From Chelonobacter sp050613185 (GTDB taxonomy: Bacteria > Pseudomonadota > Gammaproteobacteria > Enterobacterales > Pasteurellaceae), in contig NZ_CP192511.1 of NCBI RefSeq assembly GCF_050613185.1, positions 1,302,001 to 1,366,000 of the forward strand: DNA of 64,000 nt, in the 5' to 3' direction. This document shows positions 33,439 to 43,647 of this stretch, one piece after another. Below the pieces are notes generated by a model, which ran no database searches, was not told the origin of the DNA, and saw only the letters and a list, made by a program, of their open reading frames with translations. A program made the position numbers and the translations under genes. Within the stretch, counting starts at the first letter, position 1. Each line of letters starts with the position of its first letter.

Positions 33439-36400
33439 GTGAAAGACTTAGTTAAGTTTTTGAAAGCACAAACAAAATCATCAGAAGATTTTGATGTGAT
33501 TAAAATTGGGCTGGCTTCTCCCGACATGATCCGTTCATGGTCGTTCGGTGAGGTGAAAAAGCCGGAAACCATTAACTACCGTACGTTTAAACCGGAACGT
33601 GACGGTTTATTCTGCGCACGCATTTTCGGACCGGTCAAAGACTACGAATGCTTGTGCGGCAAATACAAACGCTTAAAACATCGCGGTGTGATCTGTGAAA
33701 AGTGCGGTGTGGAAGTGACGCAAACCAAAGTACGCCGTGAGCGTATGGGGCACATCGAGTTAGCCTCGCCGGTGGCACACATCTGGTTCTTAAAATCGCT
33801 GCCGTCCCGTATCGGTTTATTGTTAGATATGCCGTTGCGTGATATCGAGCGCGTGCTGTATTTCGAAAGCTATATCGTAACCGAACCGGGCATGACCGAT
33901 TTGGAACGCGGTCAATTATTGACCGAAGAACAGTTTATGGACGCGGAAGACCGTTGGGCGGACGAATTCGAAGCCAAAATGGGGGCGGAAGCGATCCAAC
34001 ATTTATTGCAACAAATGAATTTGGCGCACGAGTGCGAAACCCTGCGTGAAGAGTTGCAAGAAACCAGTTCCGAAACCAAACGTAAAAAAATCACCAAACG
34101 GTTGAAACTGTTGGAAGCCTTTATCCAATCCGGCAACAATCCGGAGTGGATGGTGCTGACCGTATTGCCGGTATTACCGCCGGATCTGCGTCCGTTAGTG
34201 CCGTTGGACGGCGGGCGTTTTGCCACTTCCGACTTGAACGATTTGTATCGCCGCGTGATCAACCGTAACAACCGTTTAAAACGCCTGTTGGATTTGGTTG
34301 CGCCGGATATTATCGTGCGCAACGAAAAACGAATGCTGCAAGAATCTGTTGACGCATTGTTAGATAACGGTCGCCGCGGTCGTGCGATCACCGGTTCAAA
34401 CAAACGTGCGCTGAAATCCCTTGCCGACATGATTAAAGGCAAACAAGGGCGTTTCCGTCAAAACCTGTTGGGTAAACGTGTGGATTACTCCGGCCGTTCG
34501 GTGATTACCGTCGGTCCATACCTGCACTTGCACCAATGCGGTCTGCCGAAAAAAATGGCGTTGGAACTGTTCCGTCCGTTTATCTATGCCAAATTAGAAA
34601 GCCAAGGTTATGCCTCGACGATTAAAGCGGCGAAGAAAATGGTTGAGCGTGAAGACGCGATTGTTTGGGACATCTTAGCCGATGTTATCCGCGAACACCC
34701 GATCTTATTGAACCGTGCGCCGACCTTGCACCGTTTGGGGATTCAAGCGTTCGAACCGTTGTTGATCGAAGGTAAAGCGATCCAGTTACACCCGTTGGTG
34801 TGTGCAGCGTTTAACGCCGACTTCGACGGAGACCAAATGGCGGTACACGTGCCATTAACGTTGGAAGCGCAATTGGAAGCGCGCGCGTTGATGATGTCCA
34901 CCAACAATATCTTATCACCTGCGAACGGTGAGCCGATCATTGTTCCGTCGCAAGACGTGGTGTTGGGGCTGTACTACATGACCCGCGAAAAAGTGAATGC
35001 CAAAGGCGAAGGCATGTACCTGCAAAATCCATTGGAAGCAGAGAAAGCCTATCGCACCGGGCAAGCGGAGCTGCACGCGCGGGTTAAAGTGCGGATCACC
35101 GAATATGTGAAATCGTCCAGTAATGAGTTTGAAGCGGTCACGACGCTGACGGACACCACTATCGGACGTGCGATCCTGTGGATGATTGCGCCGAAAGGCA
35201 TGCCGTTTGAGCTGTTCAACCAAACATTGGGCAAGAAAGCGATTTCGCGTTTAATCAACGCCTGTTACCGTTTGTTGGGCATGAAATCCAGCGTGATCTT
35301 TGCCGACCAAATCATGTACACCGGTTTTGCCTATGCGGCACGTTCGGGAGCGTCGGTCGGTATTGACGATATGGTGATCCCGGAACAGAAAAATGAGATC
35401 ATCTCTGCGGCGGAAAGCGAAGTTGAAGAGATTCAAGAGCAGTTCCAATCAGGTTTGGTTACCGCCGGCGAGCGTTACAATAAAGTAATCGATATTTGGG
35501 CGGCGGCGAATGAGCGTGTTGCCAAGGCGATGATGGAAAACTTGTCGACCGAAGAAGTGGTGAACCGTGACGGCGAATTGGAAAAACAAGCCTCCTTCAA
35601 CAGTATCTTTATGATGGCGGATTCTGGGGCGCGGGGTTCTGCGGCGCAGATTCGTCAGCTTGCCGGTATGCGTGGTTTGATGGCGCGTCCGGACGGTTCG
35701 ATTATCGAAACGCCGATTACCGCAAACTTCCGCGAAGGTTTGAACGTATTACAGTACTTTATTTCTACCCACGGGGCGCGTAAAGGTTTGGCGGATACCG
35801 CACTTAAAACCGCGAACTCCGGTTACTTGACCCGTCGTTTGGTTGACGTGGCGCAAGACTTGGTGATCGTCGAAGACGATTGCGGCACGGAAGAAGGTAT
35901 CGTCATGACCCCGTTAATCGAGGGTGGTGATGTGAAAGAAGCCTTGCGTGATCGCGTATTGGGACGCGTGGTGGCGGAAGATGTCTTAATTCCGGGTACG
36001 GACGAAGTTTTAATCGCGCGTAACACCTTGATTGACGAGAAACTGTGTGATGTGATCGACGCGAACTCGGTTGACAGCATTAAAGTGCGGTCAGTGGTAA
36101 CCTGTAGCACCGATTTCGGCGTGTGTGCCAAATGTTACGGACGTGACTTGGCGCGCGGACACATCATCAATAACGGTGAAGCCGTCGGGGTTATTGCGGC
36201 GCAATCTATCGGTGAACCGGGTACACAGTTAACCATGCGTACGTTCCACATCGGGGGGGCGGCATCCAGAGCGGCATCCGAATCCAGCATTCAGATCAAA
36301 AACAACGGTAGCATTCGTTTAGCCAATGCGAAATTCGTGACCAACAAAGACGGCAAATTGGTGATTACCTCGCGTAATACCGAATTGACGGTGATCGATG

Positions 36401-37668
36401 CGTTTGGTCGTACCAAAGAGAACTATAAAGTGCCTTACGGTGCGATCTTAAGCAAAAACGACGGTAACGACGTGAATGCCGGTGAAATCATCGCCAACTG
36501 GGATCCGCATACCATGCCGGTTATCTCAGAGGTAGAGGGGAAAGTGGAATTCGTTGATATTATCGACGGTATCACCGTAACCCGCCAAACCGATGAATTG
36601 ACAGGCTTGTCTTCCGTGGTGGTGCAAGATGTAGGTGAACGTGCGACCGCAGGTAAAGATTTGCGTCCGGCGTTGCGTATCGTTGACGCCAAAGGTAATC
36701 CGGTATTAATCGCGGGTACAGACGTGCCGGCACAATACTTCTTGCCGGGTAAGGCGATTGTAACTTTGGACGACAATGCGGAAATCAGTATCGGTGAACC
36801 GTTGGCGCGTATTCCGCAAGAATCCGCCGGAACGAAAGATATCACCGGTGGTTTGCCGCGCGTTGCCGACTTGTTCGAAGCGCGTAAACCGAAAGAGCCT
36901 GCGATTATGGCGGAAATTTCCGGTATCGTGTCGTTCGGTAAAGAGACCAAAGGCAAACGCCGCTTGTTGATTACCCCGAGCGAAGGGGAAGTATACGAAG
37001 AAATGATCCCGAAATGGCGTCAGCTGAACGTATTCGAGGGCGAATTGGTTTCCCGTGGCGATATCATCTCCGAAGGGGCGGAAACACCGCACGACATTCT
37101 GCGTCTGCGTGGTATCCATGCGGTAACCGATTATATCGTCAACGAAGTGCAGGAAGTTTACCGTTTACAAGGGGTAAAAATTAACGATAAGCACATCGAA
37201 GTCATCGTGCGTCAAATGTTGCGTAAAGGGATTATCACCCAAGCGCATGACTCCGAATTCCTCGAAGGGGAGCAGGTCGAAGTGGCGCGCGTGAAAATCG
37301 TTAACCGTCAGCGTGCGGCCGAAGGCAAACCGCCGGTGGAATTCGAACGCGAATTGCTGGGTATCACCAAAGCGTCATTGGCAACCGAATCCTTCATTTC
37401 AGCGGCGTCGTTCCAAGAAACGACCCGCGTCTTGACCGAAGCGGCGGTCGCCGGTAAACGCGACGAGTTGCGCGGTCTGAAAGAGAACGTGATCGTCGGT
37501 CGTCTGATTCCGGCGGGTACGGGTTATATGTATCACCAAAACCGTCATAACGGCAAAGGTGCCGCTAAAGCCGCAAATGTACCGTTGGAGGAGATCGACA
37601 GCAAATTCGATGCCGACGAAGCAACGGCAAACCTAGCCGAAATGCTGAACATGGCTGAATTTGAATAA
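33439..37668 (+). CDS. rpoC: RNA polymerase subunit beta'
   Basis: A 1409-residue beta' subunit starting at GTG with AGGAG upstream. It has the N-terminal zinc ribbon (CLCGKYKRLKHRGVICEKCG, near 71-90), the catalytic NADFDGD loop (459-465) that holds Mg2+, a second zinc site (CSTDFGVCAKCYG near 892-904) and a typical C-terminal tail. Length is close to the E. coli protein. Uptake sequences occur inside the gene (near 33700, 35799 and 36083). Confidence 0.98.
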   Translation: MKDLVKFLKAQTKSSEDFDVIKIGLASPDMIRSWSFGEVKKPETINYRTFKPERDGLFCARIFGPVKDYECLCGKYKRLKHRGVICEKCGVEVTQTKVRRERMGHIELASPVAHIWFLKSLPSRIGLLLDMPLRDIERVLYFESYIVTEPGMTDLERGQLLTEEQFMDAEDRWADEFEAKMGAEAIQHLLQQMNLAHECETLREELQETSSETKRKKITKRLKLLEAFIQSGNNPEWMVLTVLPVLPPDLRPLVPLDGGRFATSDLNDLYRRVINRNNRLKRLLDLVAPDIIVRNEKRMLQESVDALLDNGRRGRAITGSNKRALKSLADMIKGKQGRFRQNLLGKRVDYSGRSVITVGPYLHLHQCGLPKKMALELFRPFIYAKLESQGYASTIKAAKKMVEREDAIVWDILADVIREHPILLNRAPTLHRLGIQAFEPLLIEGKAIQLHPLVCAAFNADFDGDQMAVHVPLTLEAQLEARALMMSTNNILSPANGEPIIVPSQDVVLGLYYMTREKVNAKGEGMYLQNPLEAEKAYRTGQAELHARVKVRITEYVKSSSNEFEAVTTLTDTTIGRAILWMIAPKGMPFELFNQTLGKKAISRLINACYRLLGMKSSVIFADQIMYTGFAYAARSGASVGIDDMVIPEQKNEIISAAESEVEEIQEQFQSGLVTAGERYNKVIDIWAAANERVAKAMMENLSTEEVVNRDGELEKQASFNSIFMMADSGARGSAAQIRQLAGMRGLMARPDGSIIETPITANFREGLNVLQYFISTHGARKGLADTALKTANSGYLTRRLVDVAQDLVIVEDDCGTEEGIVMTPLIEGGDVKEALRDRVLGRVVAEDVLIPGTDEVLIARNTLIDEKLCDVIDANSVDSIKVRSVVTCSTDFGVCAKCYGRDLARGHIINNGEAVGVIAAQSIGEPGTQLTMRTFHIGGAASRAASESSIQIKNNGSIRLANAKFVTNKDGKLVITSRNTELTVIDAFGRTKENYKVPYGAILSKNDGNDVNAGEIIANWDPHTMPVISEVEGKVEFVDIIDGITVTRQTDELTGLSSVVVQDVGERATAGKDLRPALRIVDAKGNPVLIAGTDVPAQYFLPGKAIVTLDDNAEISIGEPLARIPQESAGTKDITGGLPRVADLFEARKPKEPAIMAEISGIVSFGKETKGKRRLLITPSEGEVYEEMIPKWRQLNVFEGELVSRGDIISEGAETPHDILRLRGIHAVTDYIVNEVQEVYRLQGVKINDKHIEVIVRQMLRKGIITQAHDSEFLEGEQVEVARVKIVNRQRAAEGKPPVEFERELLGITKASLATESFISAASFQETTRVLTEAAVAGKRDELRGLKENVIVGRLIPAGTGYMYHQNRHNGKGAAKAANVPLEEIDSKFDADEATANLAEMLNMAEFE

Positions 37669-37692
37669 TCGCGTGATTATCCGATGAACAAG

Positions 37693-37726
37693 ACCCGAAG
37701 TGCCGAACCGCACTTTGGGTTTTTTT
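37693..37726 (+). terminator. rpoC terminator built from a USS dyad
   Basis: An 11-bp stem (37693-37703 with 37710-37720, one G-U pair) whose right arm contains a USS core runs directly into a long T run. It closes the rplJL-rpoBC operon 24 bases after rpoC. Confidence 0.88.
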
Positions 37727-37784
37727 ATGCGTTACGGCTAATAATGCTTTATAATGACATCAATTTTTATCAGGCGGAGCGATC

Positions 37785-38579
37785 ATGCAACAGCTACAAT
37801 CCCATGATTTCGGTTATTGGTTACTCACTAAAGGCAGCCGCATTTATTTACAACAAGGCGAATTGCCGCACGGCACGGCGCAAACGCTTGCTTTAACCGA
37901 ACAACGGGGCATGGTGATCGGCGAATATCGTGATCTGCCGTTGTGGTTGGTGCAGGAGTTTGACGATACCCGCGACTATTTTTCTCTGCGCGATCAATTG
38001 GTATTGCCGGAACGAATTTTTAATTTGCTCAATCGCGGCGTAGCGCTCAATTATTTTTGGAAAACCCACCGTTTTTGCGGCGTGTGCGGCGGCAAAACCG
38101 TGGCGCTGACTCCGCAGGAATGGGCGGTGGAGTGTACCCTTTGCCAGCACCGCACTTACCCGATGATCGCACCGTCGATTATCGTGGCGGTGCGCAACGG
38201 CGACTCGATTCTACTGGCGAACCATGTGCGCCACCGTGAAGAAAAAATTTACACCACTCTTGCCGGTTTTGTGGAAGTAGGCGAAACCTTAGAACAGACC
38301 GTCGAACGTGAAGTGTTTGAAGAGAGCGGTTTGAAAATTAAAAATCTACGTTATATCGGCAGCCAACCGTGGTCATTCCCTAATTCATTAATGCTCGGCT
38401 TTTTGGCGGATTATGCCGGCGGCGAGATTTGCATTCAGCCGGAAGAACTGAATGACGCACGTTGGTTTCGCTATAATGCCGAGTTACCGCACTTGCCGCC
38501 GGTGGGCACGATTGCGCGTAAACTGATTGAACTGACCCAACGGATTTGTGCTGCTGAAGCGCAGCAAAAGAATAACTAA
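37785..38579 (+). CDS. nudC: NAD(H) pyrophosphatase / RNA NAD-decapping enzyme NudC
   Basis: A 264-residue Nudix hydrolase that cleaves NADH and removes NAD caps from RNA. It has a four-Cys zinc ribbon (CGVCGG near 97-102 and CTLCQ near 117-121), the Nudix box GFVEVGETLEQTVEREVFEESG near 163-184, and SQPWSFPNS downstream, the NADH-specific signature (SQPWPFPxS, with Ser for Pro). CGGAG precedes the ATG. It is 21 bases upstream of hemE, a conserved neighbourhood. Confidence 0.93.
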   Translation: MQQLQSHDFGYWLLTKGSRIYLQQGELPHGTAQTLALTEQRGMVIGEYRDLPLWLVQEFDDTRDYFSLRDQLVLPERIFNLLNRGVALNYFWKTHRFCGVCGGKTVALTPQEWAVECTLCQHRTYPMIAPSIIVAVRNGDSILLANHVRHREEKIYTTLAGFVEVGETLEQTVEREVFEESGLKIKNLRYIGSQPWSFPNSLMLGFLADYAGGEICIQPEELNDARWFRYNAELPHLPPVGTIARKLIELTQRICAAEAQQKNN

Positions 38580-38600
38580 GAACAACAATAAGGAAAACCC

Positions 38601-39674
38601 ATGACTGAATTAAAAAATGATCGTTATTTGCGTGCGTTATTGCGCCAACCGGTCGATATGACTCCGATTTGGATGATGCGCCAGGCAGGACGCTATTTAC
38701 CGGAATATAAAGCCACCCGTGCGCAGGCCGGGGACTTTATGGCGCTGTGTCGCAATCAGGAGCTCGCCTGTGAAGTGACGTTACAACCGTTGCGCCGTTA
38801 TGAGTTGGACGCGGCGATTCTGTTTTCCGATATTCTCACGATTCCCGACGCGATGGGCTTAGGTTTGAGCTTTGGCGCAGGCGAAGGCCCGAAATTTGCC
38901 AACCCAATTGAAAACCAACGCGATGTTACCAATCTGCCGATTCCCGATCCGGAGCAGGAGTTGCAATATGTGATGAACGCGGTGCGCACCATTCATACCG
39001 CACTTGACGGCAGCGTGCCGCTGATCGGCTTTTCCGGCAGCCCATGGACCTTGGCAACCTATATGGTCGAAGGCGGCAGCAGCAAAGCCTTCACCAAAAT
39101 CAAAAAAATGCTGTATGCCGAACCGCACTTGCTACATCAATTATTAGATAAATTGGCGGACAGCGTGATTTTATATCTTAATGCCCAAATTAAAGCCGGC
39201 GCGCAAGCGGTAATGCTGTTTGACACCTGGGGCGGCGTGTTGGCGCACCGCGATTACCGTGATTTCTCGTTGCAATATATGCACAAAATCGTGGACGGCT
39301 TAATCCGCGAGTACCGTGGGCGTCGTGTGCCGATCACCTTGTTCACCAAAGGCGGCGGGTTGTGGCTGGAAGCGATGGCGGAAACCGGCTGTGACGCGCT
39401 CGGTTTGGATTGGACGGTAGATTTGGCGCAGGCGCGCGCACGGGTCGGACATAAAGTCGCATTGCAGGGCAATATGGATCCGAGCGTGCTATATGCCGAT
39501 AAAACGCGGATCGAACAGGAAGTGCGGCAGATTTTGAGTGACTTCGGGCAAGGCAGCGGACACGTTTTCAATCTGGGACACGGCATTCATCAAGACGTAC
39601 CGCAGCAAAGTCCGGCTTATCTGGTCGATGCAGTACACCGTTTCTCACAACCTTTCCATGCTACGGAGAAATAA
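38601..39674 (+). CDS. hemE: Uroporphyrinogen decarboxylase
   Basis: Converts uroporphyrinogen III to coproporphyrinogen III. The 357-residue protein starts with NDRYLRALLRQPVDMTPIW (6-24) followed by MMRQAGRYLPEY, the active-site arginine loop, and contains FSGSPWTLATYMVEGG near 145-160. AAGGAAAA precedes the ATG. It forms an operon with nudC and the YjaG-like gene. Length is normal. Confidence 0.97.
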   Translation: MTELKNDRYLRALLRQPVDMTPIWMMRQAGRYLPEYKATRAQAGDFMALCRNQELACEVTLQPLRRYELDAAILFSDILTIPDAMGLGLSFGAGEGPKFANPIENQRDVTNLPIPDPEQELQYVMNAVRTIHTALDGSVPLIGFSGSPWTLATYMVEGGSSKAFTKIKKMLYAEPHLLHQLLDKLADSVILYLNAQIKAGAQAVMLFDTWGGVLAHRDYRDFSLQYMHKIVDGLIREYRGRRVPITLFTKGGGLWLEAMAETGCDALGLDWTVDLAQARARVGHKVALQGNMDPSVLYADKTRIEQEVRQILSDFGQGSGHVFNLGHGIHQDVPQQSPAYLVDAVHRFSQPFHATEK

Positions 39675-39677
39675 CCC

Positions 39678-40268
39678 ATGCGCAATCCAATCCAAAAACG
39701 CTTAGAGCATTTCGAAACCTGGCAGCATTTGGCTTTTATGCTGTGCCTGTGCGAGCGCATGTATCCTAATTTTCAACTGTTCTGCCACATGCAAGGCAAA
39801 GGGCAGGACAGCAAGGTGTATCACAATATCCTCAATTTGGTGTGGGAATACCTGACGGTGAAAGGGGCGAAAATCAATTTCGAATCGCAATTGGAGAAAT
39901 TGGAGGCGATTATCCCCGATGTGAATCAATATGATTTTTACGGTGTGTTCCCGGCGGCGGACGCCTGCGAAGGTTTATCGCACACCCTGCACGCCATTAT
40001 TTCCGGCTCGAGCTTGGAGCAGGCGATTTTGGTCAGCAAACTCTCGTTGCAAACCGTTGCGGCGTTGTTGGAAACCGAGCAGGACCGCACTTTGAACGAG
40101 CAGGCATTGAAGCAAGCGGACGACATTCAACAGGAGTTGGACGTGCAGTGGCTGATTTACCGCACCCTGAATGAAGCGGAAGAACGCGATGTCGAACTGT
40201 TGTTAAGCCTGAAAAACGAATTGAGGGAAGAGGGAATTAGCAATATCGGCATAAAAATTGAACAATAA
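39678..40268 (+). CDS. YjaG-like DUF416 family protein
   Basis: A 196-residue, largely helical, acidic cytoplasmic protein of the DUF416/YjaG family, with no known activity. Family features are NPIQKRLEHFETWQHLAFMLCLCERMYPN (split across residues 3-31) and YDFYGVFPAADACEGL near 94-109. It begins 3 bases after hemE and lies upstream of hupA, the same order as in E. coli (hemE, nfi, yjaG, hupA, with nfi absent here). It is probably co-transcribed with hemE. Confidence 0.88.
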   Translation: MRNPIQKRLEHFETWQHLAFMLCLCERMYPNFQLFCHMQGKGQDSKVYHNILNLVWEYLTVKGAKINFESQLEKLEAIIPDVNQYDFYGVFPAADACEGLSHTLHAIISGSSLEQAILVSKLSLQTVAALLETEQDRTLNEQALKQADDIQQELDVQWLIYRTLNEAEERDVELLLSLKNELREEGISNIGIKIEQ

Positions 40269-40430
40269 GTGTGATTTTTCACAAATTTTAGTGATTTATG
40301 GCTTTCAATCTCAAGCAACTTAGATTAATCTTACCATACTGTTTTTAGACAGCTATTGCACCAAGAATATCCAGATATTCAATCCATACAAAAGCTTAAC
40401 TTAAACACCAATAACAAGGGGTACTATCTT

Positions 40431-40703
40431 ATGAATAAAGCAGAATTAATTGATGCAATTGCATCTGCTGCAGAGTTAAACAAGAAACAAGCTAAAGCGG
40501 CTTTAGAAGCGACTTTAACAGCGATTACTGACAGCTTGAAGGCTGGCGATCCGGTTCAATTAATCGGCTTCGGTACTTTCAAAGTAAACCAACGCCAAGC
40601 CCGTACCGGCCGTAATCCGCAAACCGGACAGGAAATCCAAATTGCAGCGGCTAAAGTGCCTGCGTTTGTTTCCGGTAAAGCACTGAAAGATGCTATCAAA
40701 TAA
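40431..40703 (+). CDS. hupA: DNA-binding protein HU-alpha
   Basis: A 90-residue HU nucleoid protein starting at the ATG at 40431 with AAGGGG upstream; an in-frame start 75 bases earlier is not supported. MNKAELIDAIASAAELNKKQAK and the DNA-gripping arm GFGTFKVNQRQARTGRNPQTG (near 46-66), with its Arg-Asn-Pro tip, are diagnostic. An AT-rich 160-base leader precedes it. It is followed by a terminator. Confidence 0.95.
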   Translation: MNKAELIDAIASAAELNKKQAKAALEATLTAITDSLKAGDPVQLIGFGTFKVNQRQARTGRNPQTGQEIQIAAAKVPAFVSGKALKDAIK

Positions 40704-40726
40704 TCACCGATAGTCCCGAATTGAAG

Positions 40727-40757
40727 AACCTCTGTAAGTTTACAGGGTTTTTTTTAT
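40727..40757 (+). terminator. hupA terminator
   Basis: A hairpin (AACCTCTGTA pairing with TACAGGGTT, one bulged T) is followed by a run of eight T, 24 bases after hupA. Confidence 0.85.
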
Positions 40758-40894
40758 GTCTGAATTTTAACCCGCCTCTTTTCCTTACTTATTGCTCCAA
40801 TTGATGGCTTGATGGGCGAAATAAGGTTGCACTCGCGTATTTATCCCTATATAATTCCGAACCGAAACTTAATGTAACCGTTTGGAAAGATATT

Positions 40895-41662
40895 GTGTCA
40901 AAGCGAAATAGCACGCAACGCCGTCACTTGATTATGCAACTGTTGCAGCAGCAGGGCGAGGTGTCGGTCGAGCGGCTGGTGCAGCATTTTAATACTTCGG
41001 AAGTGACGATTCGTAAGGATCTGACCGCACTTGAAGGCAGCGGCTTGCTGTTGCGTCGTTATGGCGGGGCGGTATTAATGCCGAGTGAGATTTTATCGGA
41101 TGAACACGATGAGCCGTTTTCCCAAGCCAAGCTGGCAATTGCCCAAGCCGCCGCCGATCGCATTCGTGACCATAACCGGATTATCATTGATTCCGGCAGC
41201 ACCACCGCGGCGTTAATCAAACAGCTGAATCCGAAACAGGGTTTGGTGGTGATGACCAATTCGTTGGCGGTTGCCAATCAACTGACTGAACTGGAAAACG
41301 AGCCGACCTTGTTGATGACCGGCGGCACTTGGGATATCCGCTCCGAATCGTTTCAGGGGCAGGTTGCCGAGCAGGTATTGCGTTCTTATGATTTTGACCA
41401 ACTGTTTATCGGTGCGGACGGCATTGATTTAACGCGCGGCACGACCACCTTTAACGAATTGGTCGGTTTGAGCCGGGTGATGGCGGAGACCGCACGTGAA
41501 GTGGTGGTGATGGTCGAGTCGCAAAAAATCGGCCGCAAAATGCCGAATTTGGAGTTAAGTTGGGAGCAAATTGATGTGTTGGTGACTGATAATGGCATAA
41601 GTGCCGAGATCATCAAACAAATCGAACGGCAGAATGTGGACGTCGTGCTGGTAAACGGATAG
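40895..41662 (+). CDS. DeoR-family regulator next to glmS (GlmR-like)
   Basis: A 255-residue DeoR-type repressor. It starts at GTG and has an N-terminal winged HTH (VSVERLVQHFNTSEVTIRKDL, near 23-43), the RRYGGAVL linker and a sugar-isomerase-like ligand domain with IIDSGSTTAALIK near 99-111. It lies 65 bases upstream of glmS in the same direction. DeoR regulators beside glmS (GlmR) occur in other gammaproteobacteria and respond to hexosamine phosphates, so control of glmS is a reasonable inference, not shown here. Confidence 0.85.
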   Translation: MSKRNSTQRRHLIMQLLQQQGEVSVERLVQHFNTSEVTIRKDLTALEGSGLLLRRYGGAVLMPSEILSDEHDEPFSQAKLAIAQAAADRIRDHNRIIIDSGSTTAALIKQLNPKQGLVVMTNSLAVANQLTELENEPTLLMTGGTWDIRSESFQGQVAEQVLRSYDFDQLFIGADGIDLTRGTTTFNELVGLSRVMAETAREVVVMVESQKIGRKMPNLELSWEQIDVLVTDNGISAEIIKQIERQNVDVVLVNG

Positions 41663-41727
41663 CGGCTGATTAATTGCGGCAAACTGATTTTTTATTATTT
41701 TTTTATGACTAAATAGAGGAAAAAACG

Positions 41728-43560
41728 ATGTGTGGAATCGTCGGGGCAGTTGCCCAACGTGATGTGGCGGAAATTTTAATCGAGGGTTTACACCGCTTGG
41801 AATACCGCGGTTATGATTCTGCCGGGGTCGCGGTGGTGGATGAGCGGCATAATTTACAACGTGTGCGCTGCTTAGGCAAAGTGAAAGCGTTGGACGACGC
41901 CGTGGCAAAACAGCCGTTAATCGGCGGCACAGGCATTGCGCACACCCGTTGGGCGACCCATGGCGAACCGTCGGAAGCCAATGCGCACCCGCACGTCTCG
42001 GGCGATATTACCGTGGTGCATAACGGCATTATCGAAAACCACGAAGAGCTGCGTGAAATCTTACAAGCGCGCGGTTATGCCTTCACTTCGCAAACCGATA
42101 CCGAAGTGATCGCGCATTTGGTGGCGTGGGAAAACCGCACTTCGGCCAGTTTGTTGGAAGCGGTGCAAAAAAGCGTGCAACAGCTGACCGGGGCTTATGG
42201 CATGGTGGTGTTGCACCGTGAACAGCCGGAACACCTGATTGCGGCACGCTCCGGCAGTCCGTTGGTGATCGGCTTGGGCTTGGGCGAAAATTTCTTAGCC
42301 TCCGACCAACTGGCGTTGTTAAGCGTCACCCGCCGTTTTATCTTCTTGGAAGAGGGCGATATTGCCGAAATCAGCCGTCGCAAGATTGATATTTATAGCC
42401 GTGACGGTGAAAAAGTCGAACGTCAGGTACACGAATCCAATCTGGAAAATGACGCGGCGGAAAAAGGCAAATATCGCCACTTTATGCAGAAAGAGATCTT
42501 CGAGCAACCGAGCGCGATTGTGAACACCTTGGAAGGGCGGATAGCCAATGACAGCGTGATTATCGAAAGTATCGGCAACGGTGCGCGTGAAATTTTGGAA
42601 AAAGTGGAACACGTGCAAATCGTGGCGTGCGGTACGTCCTACAATTCCGGGATGGCGGCGCGTTATTGGTTCGAAGCGTTGGCAGGCGTGAGTTGCGATG
42701 TGGAAATCGCCTCCGAATTCCGCTACCGTAAATTCGTCACCCGTCCGAACAGCCTGTTATTAACGCTTTCCCAATCCGGCGAAACGGCGGATACCTTGGC
42801 GGCATTGCGCCTTGCCAAAGAAAAAGGCTATATGTCGGCGATGACGATTTGTAACGTATCAGGCTCATCTTTAGTGCGCGAATCCGACTTGGCGTTTATG
42901 ACCCGTGCCGGGGTGGAAATCGGCGTGGCTTCGACCAAAGCCTTCACCACCCAATTAGCGACCATGTTGTTGTTGGTGCTGGCGATTGGTAAGTTAAACG
43001 GCAATATCCCTGCCGAAAAAGAGCGTGAAATCATCAAATCGCTACAGAGCCTGCCGGCAAAAATCGAACAAGCGTTAGCCTTTGACGGCGCGATTGAAAA
43101 ATTGTCGGAAGACTTTGCCGAAAAACACCACACCCTGTTCTTAGGGCGTGGCGAATACTATCCGATTGCGATGGAAGCCGCGTTGAAACTGAAAGAAATT
43201 TCTTATATCCACGCCGAAGCCTATGCCGCCGGGGAGTTGAAACACGGTCCGTTAGCCTTAATTGACGCCGATATGCCGGTGGTGGTGGTTGCCCCGAACA
43301 ATGAATTGCTGGAAAAACTGAAATCCAACATTGAAGAGGTGCGCGCGCGCGGCGGGCAGTTGTATGTGTTTGCCGATGAAAACGCCGGTTTCAGTTCGAC
43401 TCCGGACATGAAAATCATCACCATGCCGCAAGTCGATGAAGTGGTGGCACCGATTTTCTACACCGTACCCATGCAGTTGCTGGCATATCACGTCGCCTTA
43501 ATCAAAGGCACTGACGTAGATCAACCGCGCAACTTGGCGAAAGCGGTTACCGTAGAATAA
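41728..43560 (+). CDS. glmS: Glutamine--fructose-6-phosphate aminotransferase
   Basis: A 610-residue enzyme that makes glucosamine-6-phosphate, the first step toward UDP-GlcNAc for peptidoglycan and LPS. The N-terminal glutaminase domain starts MCGIVGAV with catalytic Cys2; RWATHGEPSEANAHPH lies near 73-88. Two SIS sugar-isomerase domains follow (about 285-425 and 455-600), ending in the usual NLAKAVTVE. GAGG precedes the ATG. A DeoR regulator lies directly upstream. Confidence 0.97.
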   Translation: MCGIVGAVAQRDVAEILIEGLHRLEYRGYDSAGVAVVDERHNLQRVRCLGKVKALDDAVAKQPLIGGTGIAHTRWATHGEPSEANAHPHVSGDITVVHNGIIENHEELREILQARGYAFTSQTDTEVIAHLVAWENRTSASLLEAVQKSVQQLTGAYGMVVLHREQPEHLIAARSGSPLVIGLGLGENFLASDQLALLSVTRRFIFLEEGDIAEISRRKIDIYSRDGEKVERQVHESNLENDAAEKGKYRHFMQKEIFEQPSAIVNTLEGRIANDSVIIESIGNGAREILEKVEHVQIVACGTSYNSGMAARYWFEALAGVSCDVEIASEFRYRKFVTRPNSLLLTLSQSGETADTLAALRLAKEKGYMSAMTICNVSGSSLVRESDLAFMTRAGVEIGVASTKAFTTQLATMLLLVLAIGKLNGNIPAEKEREIIKSLQSLPAKIEQALAFDGAIEKLSEDFAEKHHTLFLGRGEYYPIAMEAALKLKEISYIHAEAYAAGELKHGPLALIDADMPVVVVAPNNELLEKLKSNIEEVRARGGQLYVFADENAGFSSTPDMKIITMPQVDEVVAPIFYTVPMQLLAYHVALIKGTDVDQPRNLAKAVTVE

Positions 43561-43584
43561 GAAAACGCTTTTCCTTTCAACAAT

Positions 43585-43624
43585 ACCGCACTTTGCTTTT
43601 GGATAGGCAAAGTGCGGTTTTTTT
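43585..43624 (+). terminator. glmS terminator built from a USS dyad
   Basis: A perfect 12-bp stem (ACCGCACTTTGC with GCAAAGTGCGGT) with a 10-nt loop ends in seven T. Both arms are uptake sequences. It separates the convergent glmS and mtsZ/torZ genes. The T run serves glmS; on the minus strand the following bases are not T-rich. Confidence 0.9.
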
Positions 43625-43647
43625 GTTAATGGATCAAGGTCGCAATA

